From an uncultured bacterium (GTDB lineage Bacteria > Patescibacteriota > Minisyncoccia > Phycocordibacterales > PALSA-1337): 7,733 nt of DNA. Under the pieces are notes generated by a model. The model made no database searches, was not told where the DNA came from, and saw only the letters and a list, made by a program, of their open reading frames with translations. The stretch's first letter is position 1; each line of letters opens with the position of its first letter. Location of the stretch: NCBI GenBank assembly GCA_903876465.1, contig CAIRAF010000088.1, forward strand, positions 1 to 7,733. Direction: 5' to 3'. The position numbers and the translations under genes were made by a program. Below are positions 1 to 6,014 of this stretch, piece after piece.

Positions 1-320
1 GTGACTGAATAACTTCTGTATGAACAAGGAAGTAAAGTATGCCGCGAAAGGCGAAAGGGCTGAGTAGGGCAGTCATGAGGCAAAAATTACAGATATTGTT
101 CTAAAGCGGGTGCAAATAAAGTGAATCACCCCGTATTCACCTACATGAGAGGTGTTGGTCTGCAGACTGATATTTTTCATGGAATATGTTGGACAAGTGG
201 CGTTGGTTGGTCGCCAGTCCACGCAAAGCAGGTGGGCCTGTGGCGCGTCAAAAATAAAAGCTGAAGCAACCCCTCACATGCGAGTAACAATCTAATCTCG
301 CCTTCCTGAATGAGTCAGTG
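1..320 (+). ncRNA. Putative structured RNA or structured leader (unidentified)
   Basis: This stretch has no credible ORF but is rich in inverted repeats. The clearest is a helix of 190-194 with 217-221 (TGGAC/GTCCA) stacked on 198-202 with 212-216 (TGGCG/CGCCA), with an AAG bulge and a 9-nt loop. It is directly followed by a second hairpin, 222-224 with 245-247 plus 228-232 with 237-241, capped by TGGG. Others are 2-7 with 70-75, 12-16 with 29-33, 121-126 with 135-140 (competing with 108-112/127-131), 138-142 with 150-154, and 280-284 with 297-301. Possible long-range closing pairs are 2-6 with 313-317 and 27-32 with 302-307. The region is more GC-rich than the AT-rich 325-361 that separates it from the RhuM gene. 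I recognise no RNase P, tmRNA, SRP, 6S, tRNA or intron core motif. The strand is uncertain, and the 5' end may lie outside the window. It could be an independent RNA, a cis-regulatory leader of the next gene, or a remnant of a mobile element. Confidence 0.4.
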
Positions 321-361
321 AAATAGAATTATCAATTTATTATTAATTAATTTAAAATAAT

Positions 362-877
362 ATGAGTAAAGAGAACAAGGGTAATATAGTTATTTATCAA
401 GGGGAAAATGGTAATGTAGAGCTACGGGCTGATGTAGAAAATGATACTGTGTGGGCAACACAAGCACAGATTAGTGACTTGTTTGATGTTAATATTCCAA
501 CTATTAATGAACACTTAAAGAACATTTTTAAAACTGACGAATTAAAGGAGAATTCAGTTATTCGGAAATCCCGAACAACTGCCAAAGACGGTAAACAGTA
601 CCTGACCAATTTCTATAATCTTGATGGAATAATCGCAGTCGGTTATCGCGTCAATTCAAAGAAAGCTACTCAATTCCGTATTTGGGCGACTAAGACACTT
701 CGCGAGTATATTGTTGATGGTCACGCACTTAACAAGCACCGACTAGAATCTACTCCTGAGAAACTTGTAGGCTTATACAAAACGATCGCCTTTCTTGAAT
801 CAAAAAGCCTCAGTGGAAAGCTTAAAGGAAGAATGACTCTTACTTTAACTGAGAAGCTTGAACCTACAGAAAAATAG
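362..877 (+). CDS. Short RhuM-family (virulence RhuM-like) protein
   Basis: The 171-residue product matches the N-terminal region of RhuM-family proteins, named after a Salmonella pathogenicity-island gene. Residues 30-56 (VWATQAQISDLF, then INEHLKNIF) form the helix-turn-helix-like segment. Residues 84-128 contain the hallmark YNLDGIIAVGYRVNS followed by TQFRIWATKTLREYI. Family members are often about 330 residues and may end in a Fic/DOC-type domain. Here the protein stops after a short basic tail (residues 145-171, SLSGKLKGRM) with no Fic motif, so it is either a single-domain form or a C-terminal truncation. No frameshifted remainder is visible, because the slipin gene starts 18 nt after the stop. 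The leader is very AT-rich and has no Shine-Dalgarno sequence before the ATG; the start is the first in-frame ATG and precedes all conserved sequence. The molecular role of the family is unsettled. DNA binding is an inference from the N-terminal fold. Confidence 0.78.
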   Translation: MSKENKGNIVIYQGENGNVELRADVENDTVWATQAQISDLFDVNIPTINEHLKNIFKTDELKENSVIRKSRTTAKDGKQYLTNFYNLDGIIAVGYRVNSKKATQFRIWATKTLREYIVDGHALNKHRLESTPEKLVGLYKTIAFLESKSLSGKLKGRMTLTLTEKLEPTEK

Positions 878-895
878 GAGTAAACTTGGTTCATT

Positions 896-1654
896 ATGAT
901 ATACACAATAATAGTTATCGTTCTTCTATTAGCAGCCGCTTCACTCCGCGTCGTCAAAGAATACGATCGTGGCGTTATATTCTTCCTTGGTAAATGTACC
1001 GGCGTAAGAGGCCCTGGTCTCATTATTCTTGTTCCAATCTTGGAAAAGATGACCAAGGTCACGCTCCGCACTATCACGATGAATATTCCTTCACAGAAGA
1101 TTATTACGAAGGACAATGTTTCTATCGACATCGCAGCCGTGGCTTACTACCACATAGTTGATGCTCAGAAGTCTGTCATCGCTATTGAAGATGTCTATTC
1201 AGCAGTCAATCAGATCAGCCAGACGACTGTTCGTAATATCGTTGGTAAATTCTCACTTGACCAACTTCTTTCGCAGACAGGTGATATTAATTTACAAATC
1301 AAAGATGTTATCGATGCTCACACAGAACCATGGGGTGCTCAAGTTACTGCAGTCGAGATCAAAGACATTACTCTTCCTGATAATATGCAACGCGCTATGG
1401 CCAAGGAAGCCGAAGCAGAACGTGAGCGTCGCGCCAAGATCGTTGCCGCAGAAGGTGAGTTCCAGGCCGCAGTCAAACTCGGTGAAGCTGCTGACATCAT
1501 CGCTCTCCACCCAGTGGCTCTCCAACTCCGCACTCTCCAGACCATGTCAGAGATCGCTACAGAAAAGAATTCAACCATCATCTTCCCAGCTCAGTTCATG
1601 ACAACCGTGCAGGAAGCAATTGCTACTATTAAGGGTGATTCGAAAGGGAAGTAA
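896..1654 (+). CDS. Slipin (SPFH/band 7 family membrane protein)
   Basis: This 252-residue product is a full-length slipin, the prokaryotic stomatin-like branch of SPFH proteins, which form membrane-attached oligomeric rings. Residues 1-17 are a hydrophobic N-terminal anchor. The band 7 domain follows, with EYDRGVIFFLGK (22-33) and VRGPGLIILVP (37-47). The typical C-terminal part is present: EAEAERERRAKIVAAEGEFQ (171-190), a charged coiled-coil segment, then HPVALQLRTLQTMSEIATEK (205-224) and STIIFP. Slipins are usually paired with an NfeD-family protein; none is encoded in the window. The gene is 18 nt downstream of the RhuM-like gene and probably cotranscribed. A GGAG at 877-880 overlaps the upstream stop codon and lies 15 nt before the ATG, which is rather far for a ribosome binding site. 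GC content and C-ending codon use are higher than in the RhuM gene, suggesting better expression. The family assignment is secure; the cellular role (membrane microdomain or membrane protein quality control) is only known in general terms. Confidence 0.93.
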   Translation: MIYTIIVIVLLLAAASLRVVKEYDRGVIFFLGKCTGVRGPGLIILVPILEKMTKVTLRTITMNIPSQKIITKDNVSIDIAAVAYYHIVDAQKSVIAIEDVYSAVNQISQTTVRNIVGKFSLDQLLSQTGDINLQIKDVIDAHTEPWGAQVTAVEIKDITLPDNMQRAMAKEAEAERERRAKIVAAEGEFQAAVKLGEAADIIALHPVALQLRTLQTMSEIATEKNSTIIFPAQFMTTVQEAIATIKGDSKGK

Positions 1655-1666
1655 AACAAGTTAAAA

Positions 1667-1704
1667 CCCCACCAGACAGATGTCCGGTGGGGCTGAAAAG
1701 TTTT
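1667..1704. terminator. Bidirectional intrinsic terminator between slipin and PQ-loop genes
   Basis: The arms CCCCACC (1667-1673) and GGTGGGG (1686-1692) pair, and GAC/GTC (1675-1677, 1682-1684) extends the stem. A1674 opposite C1685 is a mismatch on the plus strand but a U-G pair on the minus strand. Minus-strand transcripts run into TTTTAACTTGTTTTA directly after the hairpin. Plus-strand transcripts meet TTTT only at 1701-1704. It therefore serves the minus-strand gene best and probably also ends the RhuM-slipin transcript. Confidence 0.82.
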
Positions 1705-1731
1705 ATGATGAGCACTTTCTGCTCTTGGTGA

Positions 1732-2313
1732 TTAATTCACCGATGCAACAGTGCAGACTTTCTGCTTTCTGTAGGCAATGCTCGTGATTATCAGGCATAG
1801 GACAGCAGCCATGGCTGGGTAAAGTCGATCTTCGACTGTCCACGCCTTTCCACCAAAGCATGACAAACCATTTGCCACTGCATATCCGAGGTAGATGTGG
1901 CCGGTCATCGTATCTGACTTTTTCCACGAATCACGAATTTGTGGAATACCAGAGATCGCTCCGGCAATGGTAGCCGCGATAGTTGCACCACGTGGTCCAC
2001 TAAAATACCAGACGACTAGGCAAATGATGACAAGTCCCAAAACAAGCGTTTCGAAACTCGTCCATTTGAATAGCTTCTTGTAGATAAGTGCAGTAATCAC
2101 GACTGCTCCGCAAATGCTGTAGACCACGAGAAGCAAATAATTGCCGTGTTGAAGGATGATGCTCGTGACAGCAATGACGTCAAGTGTCACCCAGAGCATC
2201 CACGTTGCACAACTTTGCTCGATCTGATTTCGGAGAATCCCAGCGATCAAAGGGTAATACAACACTATCGCCAGAATGCTACCGGACCAAATCATAATTT
2301 GATTTATGTTCAT
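1732..2313 (-). CDS. PQ-loop / SWEET-like seven-helix membrane protein
   Basis: The 193-residue product is almost entirely hydrophobic, with about seven predicted membrane helices (roughly residues 6-24, 36-54, 58-78, 88-105, 109-126, 138-155, 164-181). Two similar loops mark it as a PQ-loop protein. The second has the clear motif SGIPQIRDSWKKSDT (121-135, P124 and Q125). The first, YYPLIAGILRNQIEQS (19-34), has PL in place of PQ. Two three-helix units around a linker helix would match the 3+1+3 plan of SWEET-type transporters rather than the single three-helix SemiSWEETs usual in bacteria. The substrate cannot be read from sequence; a sugar or amino-acid-like solute is a guess. The start is supported by AGGAG six bases upstream. 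It is transcribed alone from a strong promoter at 2365-2394 and ends at the hairpin 1667-1692, converging with the slipin gene. PQ-loop membership is likely; the helix count is by eye. Confidence 0.75.
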   Translation of the reverse strand: MNINQIMIWSGSILAIVLYYPLIAGILRNQIEQSCATWMLWVTLDVIAVTSIILQHGNYLLLVVYSICGAVVITALIYKKLFKWTSFETLVLGLVIICLVVWYFSGPRGATIAATIAGAISGIPQIRDSWKKSDTMTGHIYLGYAVANGLSCFGGKAWTVEDRLYPAMAAVLCLIITSIAYRKQKVCTVASVN

Positions 2314-2318
2314 CGTTA

Positions 2319-2324
2319 ACTCCT
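2319..2324 (-). promoter_or_regulatory. Shine-Dalgarno sequence for PQ-loop gene
   Basis: Read on the minus strand, AGGAGT ends five bases before the ATG at 2313. It is the best ribosome binding site in the window and fixes this start. Confidence 0.75.
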
Positions 2325-2364
2325 GTTGTTGAGGTTTAAAGGATCTGTTTACTACTTACTTGTT

Positions 2365-2394
2365 ATTATAGCACTAATTGTGGGTGACTGTCAA
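2365..2394 (-). promoter_or_regulatory. Consensus sigma-70-type promoter of PQ-loop gene
   Basis: On the minus strand, a perfect TTGACA (2389-2394) is followed after 18 bp by a perfect TATAAT (2365-2370), with TGC just before it (extended -10). Transcription should start near 2358, giving a leader of about 45 nt. Confidence 0.88.
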
Positions 2395-2462
2395 TACATA
2401 CCAAATCCAGAATAACGTTGTATTATGTAAACATTATTCACTGGCGACTAATTACTACTCAC

Positions 2463-3953
2463 ATGTTTTGTAAATACTGCGGTAATCAATTATCAGACTC
2501 AGCTAAGTTTTGTGATAAGTGTAGTAAACCAGTCGAATCGATTACAGTTGAAAAATTATATGCCCCAGCTTCAATAGTAAAAAGACTCGTAAATTTTATT
2601 GTTGACAGAGTCTTTAATCTCATTTTCTTTCTCTTGGTACTCTTTGTGTTTCGAGGGTTGTTTAGTGACAATTCAAGCCAAATTTGGCTTTCTTTGTTGA
2701 GTATATTTAGCTTCGCACTCTATTACATTATCTTTGAGGGCATATGGCAGAAAACTATTGCTAAGTTTATGACACGTACTAAAGTAGTTATGCGTGACGG
2801 AAGTAAGCCGCCACTACTAAATATTATCGGTAGATCATTCTCTAGAATCATTCCATTTGAGCAGTTTTCATTTTTATTTGGAGCATATCCTGTAGGATGG
2901 CATGACTATCTGTCTAAGACCATTGTTGTTCCAAGTGATTACACTGCTGAGGATGTAAAAAAGATTGATTTTAAAAGAGTTAGACATGAGAAAGGAAGTA
3001 ATGTGGCTTTAGTTATAATTGTTGTTACCGTATCTTTACTTGTTGTTATTGCATTCATCGGTATACTTTCTTCTATAGTTTTGGTGTCTCTCAATGTTGC
3101 GCGACAAAAAGGGCAGGATACTACCGTCAGTTCATCCTTGAGTTATATTCAGGCTCAGGCTAGTTTATATAATGAGAATTATGGTAATTATTCTGTAGCA
3201 AAAAACTGTTATCAAGGTATGTATTCTGGACAAGATGTATCTAGTGTTATTTCTAAATTAAATTCATTTGCTGGAGAAAGAGTAGTTTGCTATGCCGAGA
3301 ATACATCCTTTGCAGTATCGGCAAAATTAATTTCTTCTGATAAAACAGTTTGTGTTGATAATAACGGTTTTAATCCTATAGGCATTGCAACAGATATCAA
3401 TAATGTGGCTTCGTGTCAGTTGAATCAGACTAGCCTTTCCGCATCGAGCACACCTGTAGAACAGTCACTGAATACATATTCGGATAGGAGATATTTTTTT
3501 AGTGTCCAATATCCCTCTGACTGGGAAACATATGCAGAGACAACTGGTAGACCTTATTCAATATTCTTTATAGGACCGAATTTGTCATTATCAGCCGGTC
3601 TTCGAGGTTCAGTCGTGGTTAATATTAGTGAAAACAACACACCACAGGATTTGAAGCTCATCGCATCGCAGTTTGAACAGCAAATACAAGAGCAAGCAGA
3701 TACGCAGGGCAATCAATGGAAAATATTGTCCAAGAGTACCGATACATTCTTGAGCTTACCTGCATTCCAATATGTCACTACAAAACTTCGTACGTTTGAT
3801 AATGGAAAAACTTATGTCAAACAAGAGTCTAAAATAATTCTATTTACCAAAGGTAATTTGGTTTACGATGTTGAGTATAAAAATGATATAGATAATTTTG
3901 ATCGTATGTTGGCGACAGGTGATCAAGTCATAGCAAGTTTGCAAATTAAGTAG
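2463..3953 (+). CDS. Chimeric membrane protein: zinc ribbon, RDD domain, pilin-like segment, PsbP-like domain
   Basis: This 496-residue protein joins four modules. Residues 1-21 are a zinc ribbon (FCKYCGNQL, then KFCDKC; C3, C6, C17, C20). Residues 32-157 form an RDD-type membrane domain with two helices and the typical ending GWHDYLSKTIVV (145-156). Residues 179-320 resemble a type IV pilin or pseudopilin: a long hydrophobic helix with VVIAFIGILSSIVLVSLN (194-211), then a soluble part with cysteines at 249, 276, 297 and 318. The prepilin-peptidase site and the usual Glu5 are absent, so it is probably not processed or assembled as a pilin. Residues 338-496 look like a PsbP-like/DUF1795 lipoprotein-type domain (YFFSVQYPSDWE, then LPAFQYV and NLVYDVEY). 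I chose ATG 2463 because the zinc ribbon starts there; an upstream TTG (2418) would add 15 unlikely residues. No Shine-Dalgarno sequence or clear promoter is visible. The ribbon and RDD termini should face the cytoplasm and the C-terminal domain the outside. Function unknown. It is AT-rich compared with the minus-strand neighbours. Confidence 0.8.
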   Translation: MFCKYCGNQLSDSAKFCDKCSKPVESITVEKLYAPASIVKRLVNFIVDRVFNLIFFLLVLFVFRGLFSDNSSQIWLSLLSIFSFALYYIIFEGIWQKTIAKFMTRTKVVMRDGSKPPLLNIIGRSFSRIIPFEQFSFLFGAYPVGWHDYLSKTIVVPSDYTAEDVKKIDFKRVRHEKGSNVALVIIVVTVSLLVVIAFIGILSSIVLVSLNVARQKGQDTTVSSSLSYIQAQASLYNENYGNYSVAKNCYQGMYSGQDVSSVISKLNSFAGERVVCYAENTSFAVSAKLISSDKTVCVDNNGFNPIGIATDINNVASCQLNQTSLSASSTPVEQSLNTYSDRRYFFSVQYPSDWETYAETTGRPYSIFFIGPNLSLSAGLRGSVVVNISENNTPQDLKLIASQFEQQIQEQADTQGNQWKILSKSTDTFLSLPAFQYVTTKLRTFDNGKTYVKQESKIILFTKGNLVYDVEYKNDIDNFDRMLATGDQVIASLQIK

Positions 3954-3971
3954 AACTTAATTCTATAAAAA

Positions 3972-4011
3972 GAAATAGCGCACATCACCAAGAGGGTGAC
4001 GTACGCATTTC
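3972..4011. terminator. Intrinsic terminator between chimeric-protein and secreted-protein genes
   Basis: A long hairpin forms from GAAAT (3972-3976) with ATTTC (4007-4011), GCG with CGC, AC with GT, and TCACC (3985-3989) with GGTGA (3995-3999), around a five-base loop. C3981/A4003 and A3984/C4000 are mismatches on plus but G-U pairs on minus. The minus-strand tail is T-rich (TATTTCTTTTTATAG). It is mainly the terminator of the gene ending at 4022 and probably also stops plus-strand transcription. Confidence 0.8.
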
Positions 4012-4021
4012 GTGAATCGGA

Positions 4022-4840
4022 TCAAGGCATTTGTTTTGCCCGAAAGAACTTGTTACCTACTGCCGAAGGGAACTGGTAGTAGTAGGTGTATCCGATGATA
4101 CCGAACGTTTGGTTAGTTTCCGTCGTCCAGTGAATTGAATCACTGGATGTTTGGATTGATTGTGCGAAGTAGTTTTCGTTGGTGGTTGTATTGCCGATAT
4201 ATGTTCCGTCCGGCACACCAGCTACTCCGTTCGCTAATTGAATGGTCACACTGCTATTCGTCGGAGCCGTCTCGTCAAGGACCACCTGACTCAGGTCGTC
4301 GATGATGTTGCCTGTGTTATTTGGTGACGAACCATTTCCCCATGTTAGGCACATGCTAGGATACCAACCAGACGAAGCTGGGTAGTAGATGTATATGGAG
4401 AATTGCTGCCCAGCGATTGTGAACGTTCCAGTCACAATGTTATTGTAGATGTCACGATTGTATTGAACGTAATAGTTGACATGATTAACGACATCATGGA
4501 CAGTCGTTCCGCTTCCAAGAATCATCCATTCACTGGTAGTAAACGGATCAACTGCTAGGACGGTTCCGCCATCAGGCAAACCTGGGACATTGACTGCAAA
4601 ATATTCTTCGTAGCCTAATGATGCGTCATTTCGATCCGTGCAGGTTCCTTCAGTAACAATTATGTGACGCGGATATGAATACCCCTGCGCCACTGAATCC
4701 CAATACAAGATATTCGAGTAGAGGGAGCTGCTGATGGATGGATACCGAGTAATCGGTTGATTTTGAGCAACTGAGGTGCTTTGCGCCAAGGCGCTAGAGC
4801 AAACCAACAGTGACAGACAAACCGCGAGTGTTGTTTTCAT
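4022..4840 (-). CDS. Secreted protein with signal peptide, function unknown
   Basis: The 272-residue product begins with a clear signal peptide: Lys2, a hydrophobic core (residues 5-14) and the cleavage motif ALA at 17-19 before Gln20. The mature part is rich in Ser, Thr, Tyr, Asn and Gly, which fits a beta-rich extracellular protein, with three cysteines (14 in the signal, 67 and 164 in the mature part) so at most one disulfide. The end, residues 198-272, contains SSDSIHWTTETNQTF (232-246) and finishes YYQFPSAVGNKFFRAKQMP (254-272). This resembles the W-then-FYRA C-terminal module seen in many secreted proteins of Verrucomicrobia-like bacteria; that likeness is from memory. There is no transmembrane anchor, sortase motif or enzyme motif. 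The gene stands alone with its own promoter (4885-4912) and terminator (3972-4011). There is no Shine-Dalgarno sequence; the ATG is chosen because it gives the complete signal peptide. It uses TGA as stop. Confidence 0.82.
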   Translation of the reverse strand: MKTTLAVCLSLLVCSSALAQSTSVAQNQPITRYPSISSSLYSNILYWDSVAQGYSYPRHIIVTEGTCTDRNDASLGYEEYFAVNVPGLPDGGTVLAVDPFTTSEWMILGSGTTVHDVVNHVNYYVQYNRDIYNNIVTGTFTIAGQQFSIYIYYPASSGWYPSMCLTWGNGSSPNNTGNIIDDLSQVVLDETAPTNSSVTIQLANGVAGVPDGTYIGNTTTNENYFAQSIQTSSDSIHWTTETNQTFGIIGYTYYYQFPSAVGNKFFRAKQMP

Positions 4841-4884
4841 TATTTGATATATATGTGGTTGAAAGGTTCAGGACTTATGCCAGT

Positions 4885-4912
4885 ATTATATCACAAAATG
4901 GTGATTTGTCAA
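4885..4912 (-). promoter_or_regulatory. Consensus promoter of secreted-protein gene
   Basis: On the minus strand, TTGACA (4907-4912) and TATAAT (4885-4890) are both perfect and 16 bp apart, with TGA before the -10 (extended -10). The predicted start is near 4878, giving a leader of about 38 nt without a Shine-Dalgarno sequence. Confidence 0.87.
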
Positions 4913-4951
4913 TAATGTGATAAATGGCTTAAAACCTTATTCAAATAAGAA

Positions 4952-4983
4952 AATACGCACACCCAACCTTGGGCATGCGTATT
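4952..4983 (-). terminator. Intrinsic terminator of serine protease gene
   Basis: AATACGCA (4952-4959) pairs with TGCGTATT (4976-4983), and CCCAA (4962-4966) with TTGGG (4969-4973). The two intervening C/A and A/C oppositions become G-U pairs on the minus strand, giving a near-continuous stem. The minus-strand 3' side is T-rich, including TATTTTCTTATTTG. It lies just past the protease stop codon and upstream of the next minus-strand promoter, insulating the two genes. Confidence 0.85.
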
Positions 4984-4995
4984 CTTTGAAGTAAA

Positions 4996-5895
4996 CTAAT
5001 AAGGATCAACAGTCATCATGATGGCCACACCGTAGAATCTACCAGGTGACCAATTGATGAGTCGCTGAAAATCAGGAGTTAACTTTTGACCAGGAATTTG
5101 AGATTTCATCGTCAATACAATGACGGTGTTAGACTTGGTTTCCTCATCCACCATGCCACCAGTGCCACTCTCGCCAGGTACCGGATCATAGTCAAAGAAG
5201 ATATATGACAGATCTGGACGAACGTGAAGCATGAAGGCCCCGTCAAATACCCGATCAGGATAAGTGAAAAGATGAATGTGTGCTGGGTACGATTCCAGCG
5301 TCAAATTAACCTCATGGTTAGAATGAAAAACTTTATCAAGATTGAAGGCTGCCTCCCATTTTGGAACCTCGATTATTGGGTAATTAGTCGAGTTGATATT
5401 GTAGTGGCAGATAATTGCATCGTCCTGATTTGGACTATCGCGAAATGAGACAATCGGAACAATTCTTTCGTGTCCCGAAAATTCATTTGTCCCGATCAGG
5501 CGATATCCATATTCACCCAAAGAGGAATTTCCTTTGTTATCCATTACGTGGTGGGCCGTTAGTAGCCAACCAGGCAATTTAGCAAAAGTGGTGCCAGTAC
5601 CGATAAGTTGCCATTCATTTGTTTCGGTTTCCCGAAACATTATATGAACAGGGATGTGATTGGTATTTGCACGGGCCGAAGGATTCAGCTCCGAAATGGA
5701 AACATGACGAGCTGCAATTGCGTCAACATTTGTACCGTGACCAAACGATTTAGCTTTTTCGGCCAAGGTCATCGGTTTATTGGTCTCCAGAAAGGCTGTG
5801 ACCAGACTGGTGATAATGCTAGCCGCAATGACAATAAGTCTCCGAGAGGTGAAGAAGGGTTGCTTCACCACCTTTTTCTTGTGTTTATTTTTCAT
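4996..5895 (-). CDS. Membrane-anchored trypsin-like serine protease
   Basis: The 299-residue product has a basic cytoplasmic tail (residues 1-19, KNKHKKK) and one hydrophobic helix (20-36) that likely acts as an uncleaved anchor, leaving the rest outside. The remainder reads as a trypsin-fold (family S1-like) peptidase. GTGTTFAKLPGWLLTAHHVMD (99-119) carries the catalytic His116, QDDAII (157-162) the probable Asp158, and GESGTGGMV (241-249) the nucleophile Ser243. The canonical GDSGGP is changed to GESGTGG, lacking the usual proline. The order and spacing of the triad are normal, so activity is plausible. No PDZ domain follows, unlike HtrA/DegP proteases. Substrate specificity cannot be read. 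The gene has its own promoter (5930-5958) and terminator (4952-4983) and is divergent from the signal peptidase gene. The ATG is the first in frame and precedes the basic tail; only a weak GAAG lies upstream. Confidence 0.8.
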   Translation of the reverse strand: MKNKHKKKVVKQPFFTSRRLIVIAASIITSLVTAFLETNKPMTLAEKAKSFGHGTNVDAIAARHVSISELNPSARANTNHIPVHIMFRETETNEWQLIGTGTTFAKLPGWLLTAHHVMDNKGNSSLGEYGYRLIGTNEFSGHERIVPIVSFRDSPNQDDAIICHYNINSTNYPIIEVPKWEAAFNLDKVFHSNHEVNLTLESYPAHIHLFTYPDRVFDGAFMLHVRPDLSYIFFDYDPVPGESGTGGMVDEETKSNTVIVLTMKSQIPGQKLTPDFQRLINWSPGRFYGVAIMMTVDPY

Positions 5896-5929
5896 AAGTC
5901 TTCAGTTTTGAGGGATCTAGTTTGCCATA

Positions 5930-5958
5930 TTATTAGCACAATAATCAGTCATTGTCAA
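5930..5958 (-). promoter_or_regulatory. Promoter of serine protease gene
   Basis: On the minus strand, TTGACA (5953-5958) lies 17 bp from TAATAA (5930-5935), preceded by TGC (extended -10). An overlapping TAATAT (5927-5932) is an alternative -10. Predicted leader about 28 nt. Confidence 0.78.
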
Positions 5959-5999
5959 TATATTAAGAATTTATCTAAATTCAAATAAATATAGAAAAT

Positions 6000-6014
6000 G
6001 CTATAATTATTGAA
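6000..6014 (+). promoter_or_regulatory. Extended -10 promoter giving a leaderless signal peptidase mRNA
   Basis: TGC followed by a perfect TATAAT (6002-6007) sits so that the expected start point, seven bases after the last T, is the A of the ATG at 6014. No good -35 is present (best TTCAAA at 5980-5985), which fits an extended -10 promoter. There is no room for a Shine-Dalgarno sequence. Confidence 0.72.

Noticed and set aside
20..67. A 15-codon ORF (MNKEVKYAAKGERAE) in the putative RNA, considered as a tmRNA tag or leader peptide.
   Set aside because: No tRNA-like ends, no resume-codon context, and the tag does not end in an ALAA-like sequence. It has no ribosome binding site and is too short to support.
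319..331. GTGAAATAGAA resembles a conserved 23S rRNA segment, and GCGAAAGG occurs nearby at 44-51.
   Set aside because: Only about 11 bases match, and the flanking sequence does not follow 23S rRNA, so it is probably chance.
362..877. A Fic/DOC toxin assignment for the RhuM-like gene.
   Set aside because: The HPF-type Fic motif and the whole C-terminal domain are absent.
721..1131. 136-codon minus-strand ORF across the RhuM-slipin junction.
   Set aside because: It lies opposite two well-supported genes, has low-complexity composition and no signals of its own.
1158..1601. 147-codon plus-strand ORF within the slipin gene in another frame.
   Set aside because: A shadow frame; its Ser- and Arg-rich product has no domain character, whereas the slipin frame is unambiguous.
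2418..2462. TTG start that would add 15 residues to the chimeric protein.
   Set aside because: The extension shows no conserved feature, and ATG 2463 begins exactly at the zinc ribbon.
5608..5988. 126-codon plus-strand ORF opposite the protease gene.
   Set aside because: It is antisense to the trypsin-like gene and runs through its promoter; its product has no recognisable feature.
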